Assembly: GCF_002843315.1 (NCBI RefSeq)
Contig: NZ_MVDD01000004.1
Coordinates: forward strand, 124,001 to 188,000
DNA: 64,000 bases
Reading direction: 5' to 3'
Source: Labilibaculum filiforme
GTDB taxonomy: Bacteria; Bacteroidota; Bacteroidia; Bacteroidales; Marinifilaceae
The notes below the pieces were generated by a model. The model saw only the letters and a list, made by a program, of their open reading frames with translations. It did no database searches and was not told the origin of the DNA. Positions 37,449-45,511 of the stretch are shown here, one piece after another (within the stretch, counting starts at the first letter, position 1; each line of letters starts with the position of its first letter). A program made the translations under genes and the position numbers.

Positions 37449-40151
37449 CTAAATATCATATTTAACGGTAAATAATACGTAACGAGGTTGTACGAAATAG
37501 GTTGAAGATGAAAATGAATAATCAGTTTCGCTACTTTGATCCAACGACTCGGTATTTAATAAATTATTGCCTTTAATTCCGAACTCCCACTTGCTGTCCT
37601 TTTGCTGATAAGTAAGATTTGCATCTAAGAAACTATACTTATTCTCAATCGTTTTATTTTTATCGGTATAACTATACCAATCGTAATCTATAGTAAAAAT
37701 AAAACTCTTCAAGAATGCCGCGTCGAACTTTGCAAATGGCCGTTTGGTATAATAAGTTGTTGTAGTTGAACCTCTATCGTATTCGCTGATAGAATAATTG
37801 TAACCTACTTCCAAATTTGGTGCATTTTTAAAATTCGTAGCCAAAGAACCACTATAATTTTGATTTAACGATTCGGAAACACTTGGTTGTGAATTCACCA
37901 AATTATTGGTTTTAGCCCATGAAAAATCGGCTTTTACCGATCCTTTCACTTTTTTAAATGTTCGTTGGTACCTGCCACTCGCACTTACCGATTCATCGTT
38001 AAAATTAGAGTTGATAGTAGTTCTTACCTGATTAATTCCAATTGGCATCACATCGTTTTTCAACGCATCAATTCGTTTGGTATAAGTCAAATTGGCAAAC
38101 ATATTTGTAAAATTGAACATGTTGAAACTAAAGAAATTTAGAGAAAGCCGATGATTTAATGCGCTTTCCAAGTTTCTGTTTCCACTATAAACAGAATTAT
38201 AATTGTTCAAAACAAAAGATTCTGCAAAACTTGAAACATCCGTAAAGGAACGAGTAATCTGATAATTGAAACGTAAATTCTCCGACTTTTTAAGTTGCAT
38301 ATTCACATAAAATTCGGGAAGTAAGGAGGTTAATTCATCTTTTACCGTTGATCCTAACTGAGTATTTTTTGCTTCGTACTGATGCAAGCTAAAGCCTGGA
38401 TTAAAAGTGAAAATTCCGGTTTGTAATTTGTAATGAAATGCGAAAAACAAATCGGAGATATTGAACTTCACATCATTAGTAAATTCCTCTCCTGTCATTT
38501 CCAATTTTGAACTATTATCTAAGATCTGAAAAATCTCGGAATCGAAATTCTGATGACTTTGAGTAGTTCCCAAGGTGAATTCAATATTGCTTTTATCGCC
38601 AGTAATATAATAGTAATCCAATTTTGCATCTATCTTATTACTTACAATATTTTTCTGTTGATTTAAATTATAAAAGTCGACACTCTCATCAATAGGAAAC
38701 AAACTCACAAATGCAAACTCATCTCTTACTGCATTATAAAATGGATCTTCGTCCTGATAAAGATGTTGCGCCTCGAAGGAGAAAATATTCCTCTCATTAA
38801 GCGTATAATAGATATTTGTATTCTGATTTACAGAAATCGGTTTTTGTTGCTTAAACTGAGTAATATCATCTGTTGCATCACTCACCACTGAAACTACTTC
38901 TCCTTGTTCTTCATCGTTCGACTTTTTTACTAATACATCGTAATCGAACTGAAAATTAGAATTAGGTTTGTAAACAGAACTAAACTTAAGCAGTCCTAAA
39001 TTTACTGTCTGATCAGTTTTATTGATGGCCTCCTCTACCAAGGAACTATTTCCATCTAATTTATAGGTAGTTTTGCTTTGTGTTTCCATTTTGGTTCCCG
39101 TATAGGAATAAATCCCAAAACCACTTAAATCTAAGGCCTTATTTGGGGAATACGAAAAGTTGATTGCTCCAAATTTAGTATCAACATCTTTTGCCTTATT
39201 GTTTTGAGCTGTTGATAAACCCAAACCATCCGATCCCACTTCAATAGAACTTCCACCTCCGGGATTAAAGCCCTTAAAACCACCGGTGAAATTCATATAA
39301 TCTCTTCGGGTAAAAGGAACTTCCCCAATATTGTTGGCATCTGTTATTACATTCAAACTAAATTCCGGACTATAGTAAAATAATTTTGGATGAGCTAAAT
39401 ATTTCTCATCAGGACCAGCTCCGGCAGTTAATTCTCCAAACCAGAATTTCTTTTTCCCAGACTTTAAACGAATATTTAGAGCTACGTTATCGTCATCGTT
39501 AGTTAAACCTTTCATTTGTCCAACCTCATTGAAATTCCTCAGAACTTCAATTTTATCTATCGCATCGGCGGGAATATTGTCCGAGGCAATCTTGGAGTCC
39601 CCATCGAAAAAATCTTTTCCCTCTACCATTACTTTCTGGACCTTTTTTCCCTCCACTTCAATTTGTCCATCATCATTCATTTCTATACCTGGAAGAGTCA
39701 CCAAAACATCTTTCAATTTCTTTTCGGTTCCTGTTGTAAACGAATCAGTATCGTAAACAATGGTATCGCCACGAACAGAAACAGGCATGGTGTAAGTAAC
39801 ATCAACTTCGGAAAGCAAACTGTTTTCTTCCGATAAATTCACATCCCATTCCGCATCAATAGTAGTGGTAGTAAATGGAAATTCTTTTGGCTGAAAACCA
39901 ATAAAACTAACTTTTATCGTGTAGGTTGAATTCGTTAATAAACTCAATTTGTAAAGTCCACTATGATTGGTTACGCAATAGGATTCTAACAGGTTAGTTT
40001 CGTTATTAATTGCAATAATATTAGCCATTTCCACTCCCAATTCCGTACTATCCCTCACAAAACCTTTTAAGGTTATTTTTTGAGAGAAACCAGCAATAAA
40101 AGTGCATAAAAATAAGAATACAAGAAAAATCTTCTTCATGAGAACGTACAT
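37449..40151 (-). CDS. TonB-dependent-receptor-like outer membrane beta-barrel protein
   Basis: 900 aa. A signal peptide (ending near FSQK, about residue 24) precedes a carboxypeptidase-regulatory-like Ig domain (about 25-105). A plug-like segment follows (about 120-215, with KVMVEGKDFFDGD) and then a long barrel of the OMP_b-brl_3 type ending in alternating aromatics (VQPRYVLFTVKYDI). It has no SusD partner. The GLPGLI gene lies 40 bases upstream on the same strand, a pairing seen repeatedly in Bacteroidota. Cargo unknown; metal, peptide or siderophore are possible. Confidence 0.86.
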   Translation of the reverse strand: MYVLMKKIFLVFLFLCTFIAGFSQKITLKGFVRDSTELGVEMANIIAINNETNLLESYCVTNHSGLYKLSLLTNSTYTIKVSFIGFQPKEFPFTTTTIDAEWDVNLSEENSLLSEVDVTYTMPVSVRGDTIVYDTDSFTTGTEKKLKDVLVTLPGIEMNDDGQIEVEGKKVQKVMVEGKDFFDGDSKIASDNIPADAIDKIEVLRNFNEVGQMKGLTNDDDNVALNIRLKSGKKKFWFGELTAGAGPDEKYLAHPKLFYYSPEFSLNVITDANNIGEVPFTRRDYMNFTGGFKGFNPGGGSSIEVGSDGLGLSTAQNNKAKDVDTKFGAINFSYSPNKALDLSGFGIYSYTGTKMETQSKTTYKLDGNSSLVEEAINKTDQTVNLGLLKFSSVYKPNSNFQFDYDVLVKKSNDEEQGEVVSVVSDATDDITQFKQQKPISVNQNTNIYYTLNERNIFSFEAQHLYQDEDPFYNAVRDEFAFVSLFPIDESVDFYNLNQQKNIVSNKIDAKLDYYYITGDKSNIEFTLGTTQSHQNFDSEIFQILDNSSKLEMTGEEFTNDVKFNISDLFFAFHYKLQTGIFTFNPGFSLHQYEAKNTQLGSTVKDELTSLLPEFYVNMQLKKSENLRFNYQITRSFTDVSSFAESFVLNNYNSVYSGNRNLESALNHRLSLNFFSFNMFNFTNMFANLTYTKRIDALKNDVMPIGINQVRTTINSNFNDESVSASGRYQRTFKKVKGSVKADFSWAKTNNLVNSQPSVSESLNQNYSGSLATNFKNAPNLEVGYNYSISEYDRGSTTTTYYTKRPFAKFDAAFLKSFIFTIDYDWYSYTDKNKTIENKYSFLDANLTYQQKDSKWEFGIKGNNLLNTESLDQSSETDYSFSSSTYFVQPRYVLFTVKYDI

Positions 40152-40191
40152 TTAATTGAGTTTAGAAATAAATTTTTGAGAGGCAATTTTT

Positions 40192-41031
40192 CTAGTGAGG
40201 ACCGTGACCTCCTCCACCTCTTCGACCACCAAAACCACCATTTTCACGCATTTCTGTCATTTTATCTTTCGATATTTGATCGTACTCTGCCTGACTAACT
40301 TCCTTGCCCTTTGAAGGTGCTTTTATTTCGATTCTCTCCGTTGGATTCAGTACAATTTGAGAGCACAATATGCTGGTTATATCATCATTCACCTCTAAAA
40401 TTAAACCTGGCAATCCCCAATACGATGCAGGACCTTGATTTACAGGAATATCTGGTGAATACCATGCAACAATCTCAATTTCTTTTTCAATAAACTCTTT
40501 TTCAGTATTATTCTGATCGCGATTAAATATTGCAGACATGTTTGGTCGTTTTACAGTTCTAATAGCAGTTGCCTTAAATGCTGTATAATTCCCTATTTTC
40601 TTAGTTTCGCTTCCCATTTTCCATGCTAAGTTTGGCAGGCTATCTTTCACCAAAAAAATCTTCCCAAAAAGATCATTTTTAACCGAGTAAGTGCCTTCCT
40701 TCACATTTTTGTAATAATCTTCACCACTACTTCCCATCATTCCAAACCTCATTCCACCACGCCCACCAGCACCTCCGGTAGATTGCTCCAACTTCACTTC
40801 TTCTTTATAAATCGATTCGATTTGATTAAAACTTAGAGCATATGTTTTTTCACCTGCCTTTTTCATTCGTTCCAACATCTCTTTTTTTCTGTCTTCAGGG
40901 ATATTTCTACCTCCAAAATCCATTTTAACTGTTGTTTTACTCTCGTAAATCGCTTTTCCCTGAAAATCCTGTGCAGATAAGCTTGAAATTAGAAGTAGTA
41001 TGCAACAAGCTGCAAACAGTAGTTTAGTCAT
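40192..41031 (-). CDS. GLPGLI family protein
   Basis: 279 aa secreted protein with a signal peptide (1-20, LSSLSAQ). The naming motif appears as WGLPGLILEVND. The C-terminus is a Gly/Arg/His-rich tail (GGFGGRRGGGGHGPH), and there is another GGAGGRGGMRFGMMG segment mid-protein. The His-rich tail could bind metal. It is the first gene of a two-gene unit with the barrel receptor. The function of the family is not known. Confidence 0.88.
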   Translation of the reverse strand: MTKLLFAACCILLLISSLSAQDFQGKAIYESKTTVKMDFGGRNIPEDRKKEMLERMKKAGEKTYALSFNQIESIYKEEVKLEQSTGGAGGRGGMRFGMMGSSGEDYYKNVKEGTYSVKNDLFGKIFLVKDSLPNLAWKMGSETKKIGNYTAFKATAIRTVKRPNMSAIFNRDQNNTEKEFIEKEIEIVAWYSPDIPVNQGPASYWGLPGLILEVNDDITSILCSQIVLNPTERIEIKAPSKGKEVSQAEYDQISKDKMTEMRENGGFGGRRGGGGHGPH

Positions 41032-41275
41032 ATCTTTTTAGTTTTTGTAAAATCGTTCTACTAAGACTATAGAATAAGGAGATGGTTTAATCTTCGCTAA
41101 AGAAAAAATGCTCTTTCCGCTAAAAAAATGGACTAGCTAAGTAGCCGATTTAAAACTAAAAAATTCATTCGGTGTTTTCATTTTTAATACCACCCGGTTC
41201 TACACATATATTTTATTGATACACCTATTGTAACACAGGACTTATTCAAAAGTTACTCTCTTAAGCCATAACAAC

Positions 41276-41304
41276 AAGAAAGCCTACATAAAATGCAGGC
41301 TTAT
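41276..41304 (-). terminator. Terminator after the duplicated-domain secreted protein
   Basis: Minus-strand AAGCCTGCAT pairs with ATGTAGGCTT (one G-T pair) and leads into TCTTGTTGTT, about 25 bases after the stop. Confidence 0.6.
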
Positions 41305-41327
41305 CAACTATAATTTGGAAGTGGATT

Positions 41328-42110
41328 TTATTTTACGGTTTTCTTCATAGTACCTAGATAAGTCCAATTTAAATCTCTTGTTTTAATAGCGGCATCAATC
41401 TTATTTTGAGTTTCCGCATCAACATTAAACACCTCATTTCTACCATACGCATCAAAATAATGCAAATATCCTGTAAACATATCGAAGGTCATGTGGGTAG
41501 TCGGCACCTTACTTCCCGAAGGCATCAATACTCTGGACAAAGCCCAATGACTCATGGTACCCGCATCTACTCTTGTTTGGTGAATAGGAAGAAACAATTC
41601 CATTTCAGCTTTTTCATAATTATCAAACTTCCCTTCAATTGCCTCCATAAAATTCATTCTCATTACTGTACCAACCTCCATTACAAATTTATCTTTAGTG
41701 GCAGCAATCACTTTCATAAACATTCTCTTACTAAGCTCTCTTGATTTTTCTCCAAGCTCTAAGGCTTTCCTTAATTCCTCCTCTGTCATGGCTGGATAAG
41801 CCTTTTTAGCAGCATTCCACACATCTCCATCCGACAATGCTTTTACAGGATTATCGTAAATAGTTACCGTTAAATACTGATATCCCTGCTCGGCACCACC
41901 AGGTTTTAACGACCATAAATCCCAGCCCTTAATTTCTCCACTTCTAACGCGTTCGGCATGTATCTTTTCCCAAAAAGTCTCTGTTTCCCAATAATTCGTT
42001 TCCTGATCGCTGTTCACTTTCATGAATTCAAAAACCAGAAACCGTTCTTGTTGCGCTATGCCAGTAATGCAAAACAATACCATAGCAACTAATAGCAGTA
42101 ATTTTTTCAT
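41328..42110 (-). CDS. Secreted protein of unknown function with an internal duplication
   Basis: 260 aa with a clear signal peptide (1-20, CITGIAQ). I do not recognise a named family. Two halves share the spacing H-x2-R-x3-G-x4-W: H51, R54, G58, W63 and H177, R180, G184, W189, each followed by a beta-strand-rich stretch with conserved aromatics. This suggests a tandem alpha-beta (ferredoxin-like or ABM-like) fold, as in secreted dimeric alpha-beta barrel proteins. It is a single gene with its own -7 box and terminator. The conserved His/Arg pair might form a ligand site; that is conjecture. Confidence 0.75.
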   Translation of the reverse strand: MKKLLLLVAMVLFCITGIAQQERFLVFEFMKVNSDQETNYWETETFWEKIHAERVRSGEIKGWDLWSLKPGGAEQGYQYLTVTIYDNPVKALSDGDVWNAAKKAYPAMTEEELRKALELGEKSRELSKRMFMKVIAATKDKFVMEVGTVMRMNFMEAIEGKFDNYEKAEMELFLPIHQTRVDAGTMSHWALSRVLMPSGSKVPTTHMTFDMFTGYLHYFDAYGRNEVFNVDAETQNKIDAAIKTRDLNWTYLGTMKKTVK

Positions 42111-42432
42111 AACAACCAGTTTTAGTTAATAATACTTAAGTTACAGCTTTTTATGCCTTTTCACAAAAGAGAAATGCCACTGGCAAATTTACCCCAATAT
42201 AGAAGCCCAATCAGGCTTATCATTTTAGTTTTTAGGATTTTAAAAACTCTTTACCCTCTTTCTTTATTCAAGTAGCAAGAGGCATAAAACATAACTATAA
42301 TAGATTTATCCTATCCAACTAATAAATGTCCCTAAGAAAAACTACTTGCTTGATTTTCTAATCGTCAATAAGTTCATTTTTTTGCGTATTTTCAGTTATT
42401 ATTCAGAACCAACTTCCCTTAACAAAAATAGT
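42111..42432. other. Intergenic region between the secreted protein and MscS
   Basis: 322 bases between divergent genes. On the minus strand TAAATTTG (42184-42191) is a fair -7 element for the secreted-protein gene. A plus-strand TTG frame from 42346 runs into MscS but encodes no plausible extension. Nothing else is evident. Confidence 0.5.
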
Positions 42433-43287
42433 ATGATTGAATTACAAGAAATTTCAAACAAAATATTAGTATTACTTCCTAAATTTGGCTTAGGCATTGT
42501 TATTTTATTCCTCTTTATAATGAGTTCGTGGTTAATTAAAAAAGTAATTACCAAACGAGTAAAACCTAAAACAAAGAATCCCCTACTCGCCGAATTTTTA
42601 GGAAAAGTAGTTGCATTCGTAATTTCTATTACCGGATTTGTTTTATTTCTGCATATTATCGGACTTGGAGCTATCGCCAAAAACATAATGGCTGGTGCAG
42701 GAATCACCACCTTTATAATTGGTTTTGCATTTAAAGATATTGGGGAAAACTTTCTATCAGGAATTTTAATGGCTTTTAAAAGTCCCTTTAAAGTTGGCGA
42801 TTTAATTGAAACCAGCGGAACAGTAGGTTATGTTAGCGAATTAAATCTTCGCGAAAGCATCCTAAAAACTTTAGATGGAAAAGATGTTTACATTCCGAAT
42901 TCTCAAATAATTAAAAACCCACTATTCAACTACACTATCGATGGTTTTTTACGATATGAAATAATTGTTGGTTTGGACTACAATACCGATTTTAAAAAAG
43001 TTTCGGATATTATTACAAATAATTTAGCCCAAATACCCGAGGTGTTAGGTGGGGATAAAAAACCAATGGTAGTAGTAGATGAACTTGGTACAAGCACCGT
43101 AAATATGAGGATTTTATATTGGATAGATACTTTTAAATCAAAATCAAAAGCTTATCATCTACAAATTAAGTCGCAAATTCTCATTAAAATTGTTGAAGAT
43201 TTAAATAAAAACGGGATATATTTACCTGCCGATATTGTTGAAATAAAAAACTACAATGATCAGATTATACAAACAAATAAAATTTGA
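42433..43287 (+). CDS. MscS family mechanosensitive channel (1)
   Basis: 284 aa from the ATG at 42433 (the longer TTG frame is not supported). Three membrane helices are followed by the MscS beta domain: IGFAFKDIGENFLSGILMAF and FKVGDLIETSGTVGYVSELN are typical pore and beta-domain motifs. Function: tension-gated release valve in osmotic downshock. A second MscS-like gene follows 150 bases downstream on the same strand, with its own -7 box. Confidence 0.9.
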   Translation: MIELQEISNKILVLLPKFGLGIVILFLFIMSSWLIKKVITKRVKPKTKNPLLAEFLGKVVAFVISITGFVLFLHIIGLGAIAKNIMAGAGITTFIIGFAFKDIGENFLSGILMAFKSPFKVGDLIETSGTVGYVSELNLRESILKTLDGKDVYIPNSQIIKNPLFNYTIDGFLRYEIIVGLDYNTDFKKVSDIITNNLAQIPEVLGGDKKPMVVVDELGTSTVNMRILYWIDTFKSKSKAYHLQIKSQILIKIVEDLNKNGIYLPADIVEIKNYNDQIIQTNKI

Positions 43288-43328
43288 TTTTAAAACGAAT
43301 AAGATCTACAACAAAATAGAATAGAAAC

Positions 43329-43336
43329 TACTTTTG
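43329..43336 (+). promoter_or_regulatory. -7 promoter element for MscS (2)
   Basis: TACTTTTG matches TAnnTTTG, 101 bases before the start; no -33 element is evident. Confidence 0.35.
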
Positions 43337-43437
43337 CCTTTCTCAAATTAATTTATCTGAATTTAAAGCACAATTCGGATCTTTAAACGAATGCCAATCG
43401 GCCAAATAAACTAAGAACTAAACAGATTAATTTTCAC

Positions 43438-44367
43438 ATGAACAATTTTTTTAATAAAGAACTGGTTAGAACTCAACTAATCAAAGTTCAAGAATGGATA
43501 ATAACAGATTTAACGGCAATTGTAATCATTACCATTGCTCTATTCATTGCTTTAAAATTTGGAAAGTATTTTATACATGGACTTACCAAAACCTTACTAA
43601 GTCATTCCGAAAAAAATGAAAAGATTGACACTCTTGAAGCTGAAAAAAGAATAAAGACTCTAATGGGTATCATATCCGGAGTATTTAGAATAATGGTTTA
43701 CTCAATCTATTTTATGATACTACTGCAAAAATTCGGGATAAACATTGCCCCTATCCTAGCTAGTGCCGGAATAATTGGATTGGCTGTTGGTTTTGGTGCT
43801 CAGGAATTGGTTCGAGATGTTATCTCTGGGTTTTTCATTCTGCTCGAAGATCAAATTAGAACAGGAGATGTTGCCATTATTAATGGAACTGGTGGTCTTG
43901 TCGAGAAAATTGAATTACGCACCATCACCTTGCGCGATTTTTCTGGTGTTGTGCATATTTTTCAGAATGGTAAAATTAATACCCTTTCGAACAGAACGAA
44001 AGAATGGTCGGCTGCAGTATTTGAAATTGGTGTTGCTTATAAAGAAGATGTGCAACAGGTTATGGATATTATGGCACAAATTGGCAAAGAAGTGCAGGAA
44101 GATGCAACATTTACCCAAAGCATATTGGAACCTATTGAGATTATGGGACTGGATCAGTTTGGCGATAGTGCTTTAATTATTAAAGCTCGTATAAAAACAA
44201 AACCATCTATGCAATGGGTCATTTCCAGAGAGTTCAACAAGCGCTTAAAAGTGGCCTTCGACAAGCATAATATTGAAATTCCATTTCCACACACAACTAT
44301 TTATTGGGGCGATAAAATAGCTCCTCTTCATCTCGAAGTGAATGATTCAAAAATATCAAAGTCGTAA
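43438..44367 (+). CDS. MscS family mechanosensitive channel (2)
   Basis: 309 aa. Helices occur near 25-45, 75-100 and 105-130; the pore helix and beta domain are IGLAVGFGAQELVRDVISGF and FILLEDQIRTGDVAIINGTGG. A soluble C-terminal alpha/beta domain ends IPFPHTTIYW. It resembles the YnaI/MscM-like subgroup. It is not a recent duplicate of the upstream MscS, as sequence identity is low outside the core motif. Role: osmotic or ion release. Confidence 0.9.
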   Translation: MNNFFNKELVRTQLIKVQEWIITDLTAIVIITIALFIALKFGKYFIHGLTKTLLSHSEKNEKIDTLEAEKRIKTLMGIISGVFRIMVYSIYFMILLQKFGINIAPILASAGIIGLAVGFGAQELVRDVISGFFILLEDQIRTGDVAIINGTGGLVEKIELRTITLRDFSGVVHIFQNGKINTLSNRTKEWSAAVFEIGVAYKEDVQQVMDIMAQIGKEVQEDATFTQSILEPIEIMGLDQFGDSALIIKARIKTKPSMQWVISREFNKRLKVAFDKHNIEIPFPHTTIYWGDKIAPLHLEVNDSKISKS

Positions 44368-44530
44368 TAAACTTATAATACCAATTTAATTTCAAAATAG
44401 ACTTTCATTGAAATGAATTAATTTTTAGCTGTATCGAAGCAAAAAAGTAAAACATAAGCAAGTTAGGGTGCATCTTTTTTAACGAAGATATAGCTTATAA
44501 AAACTACCCCTTTCGGAGAAATGGGTAAAA

Positions 44531-44569
44531 AAAATCCTCAGGATCGTATATCCTGAGGATTTTTTTTGT
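44531..44569. terminator. Bidirectional terminator between MscS (2) and the phosphatase-fold gene
   Basis: AATCCTCAGGAT (44533-44544) and ATCCTGAGGATT (44550-44561) form a perfect 12-bp stem with a five-base loop, flanked by A and T runs. Confidence 0.95.
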
Positions 44570-44575
44570 TTTAAT

Positions 44576-45412
44576 TTACAAGTCGACTTCTACCATTACA
44601 GGCAAATGATCGGAAGGGTACCTCTCCTCTACCTGATCGTCAATAATACGATACTGATTTACTTTCCCATCGCCTTTGCTGATGAAAATATAATCAATAC
44701 GATCGGTAACCGGCTCGCTGTGTTTAAATCCATTAAAGCTTCCCTCAGGGCCTGAACAATTCTCGCCTGCCAAACTTTTTGTTTCTCCCAACACCTCACT
44801 CAAATATTGAATTGCCGAAGTTTCGGGAGTCAGGTTTAAATCGCCCATTAAAACACAAGGGTAGTTTTCTGGATTGTGTTCAGTGATTTTACCGTAGATT
44901 AATTTGGAGCTATTTAATCGCGCCAACTCACCAACATGATCGAAATGAGTGTTGAACACATAAAACCGTTGCTTTGTTTCCTTATTCTCCAAAAGCAAAT
45001 AGGTACATATTCGTTCTAAAGCTGCATCCCATCCTTTCGAAATTTCTTCAGGAGTTTCCGACAACCAAAAAGTGGTATGCTTTATCAAATTGTATTTTTC
45101 TGTCCGATAAAAAACGGCACAATACTCTCCTTTTTGTTTGCCATCATCGCGTCCAACACCAAGGTAAGAATAATCTGTGAGCGCACGATCCAAATAAAGT
45201 ATCTGATCGTTCAAACCTTCCTGTGTACCAAATACATCAGGGCTATATTTCTGAATCAGATCTACCACATTGGCTTTTCTTGCCTCCCAACAATTTATAC
45301 TATCACCGGGATTGTTGTAACGCAAATTGTAAGTCATAAATGTTTGTGACTGTTCTTGTTCAGCACATCCAAATAGCATTAGTACAAAAAATAAATATAT
45401 ATAGTTTTTCAT
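44576..45412 (-). CDS. Endonuclease/exonuclease/phosphatase family lipoprotein
   Basis: 278 aa from the ATG at 45412, which places a lipoprotein signal (MKNYIYLFFVLMLFGC) at the N-terminus; the frame from 45439 adds nine residues. EEP-fold motifs: TYNLRYNN, GTQEG (Mg2+ glutamate), NTHFDHVG, LMGDLNLTPE and YPSDHLPVMVEV (catalytic His). Such surface or periplasmic enzymes hydrolyse phosphodiesters, sphingomyelin-like or inositol phosphates, or nucleic acids. It is 73 bases downstream of GH92 on the same strand and may share its transcript. Confidence 0.88.
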   Translation of the reverse strand: MKNYIYLFFVLMLFGCAEQEQSQTFMTYNLRYNNPGDSINCWEARKANVVDLIQKYSPDVFGTQEGLNDQILYLDRALTDYSYLGVGRDDGKQKGEYCAVFYRTEKYNLIKHTTFWLSETPEEISKGWDAALERICTYLLLENKETKQRFYVFNTHFDHVGELARLNSSKLIYGKITEHNPENYPCVLMGDLNLTPETSAIQYLSEVLGETKSLAGENCSGPEGSFNGFKHSEPVTDRIDYIFISKGDGKVNQYRIIDDQVEERYPSDHLPVMVEVDL

Positions 45413-45511
45413 GTGTCTAAACTTGTTTGAAAATGTCACATGGAACTCGCCAAATAGTTATTCTCGTGTGTGAGATTTTTTTTCATGGCTCGTTTCATCT
45501 CTTCAAATTGA

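Noticed and set aside
42346-42432. N-terminal extension of MscS (1) from a TTG
   Set aside because: The added 29 residues do not match MscS family starts, and an ATG with a normal N-terminus is available at 42433.
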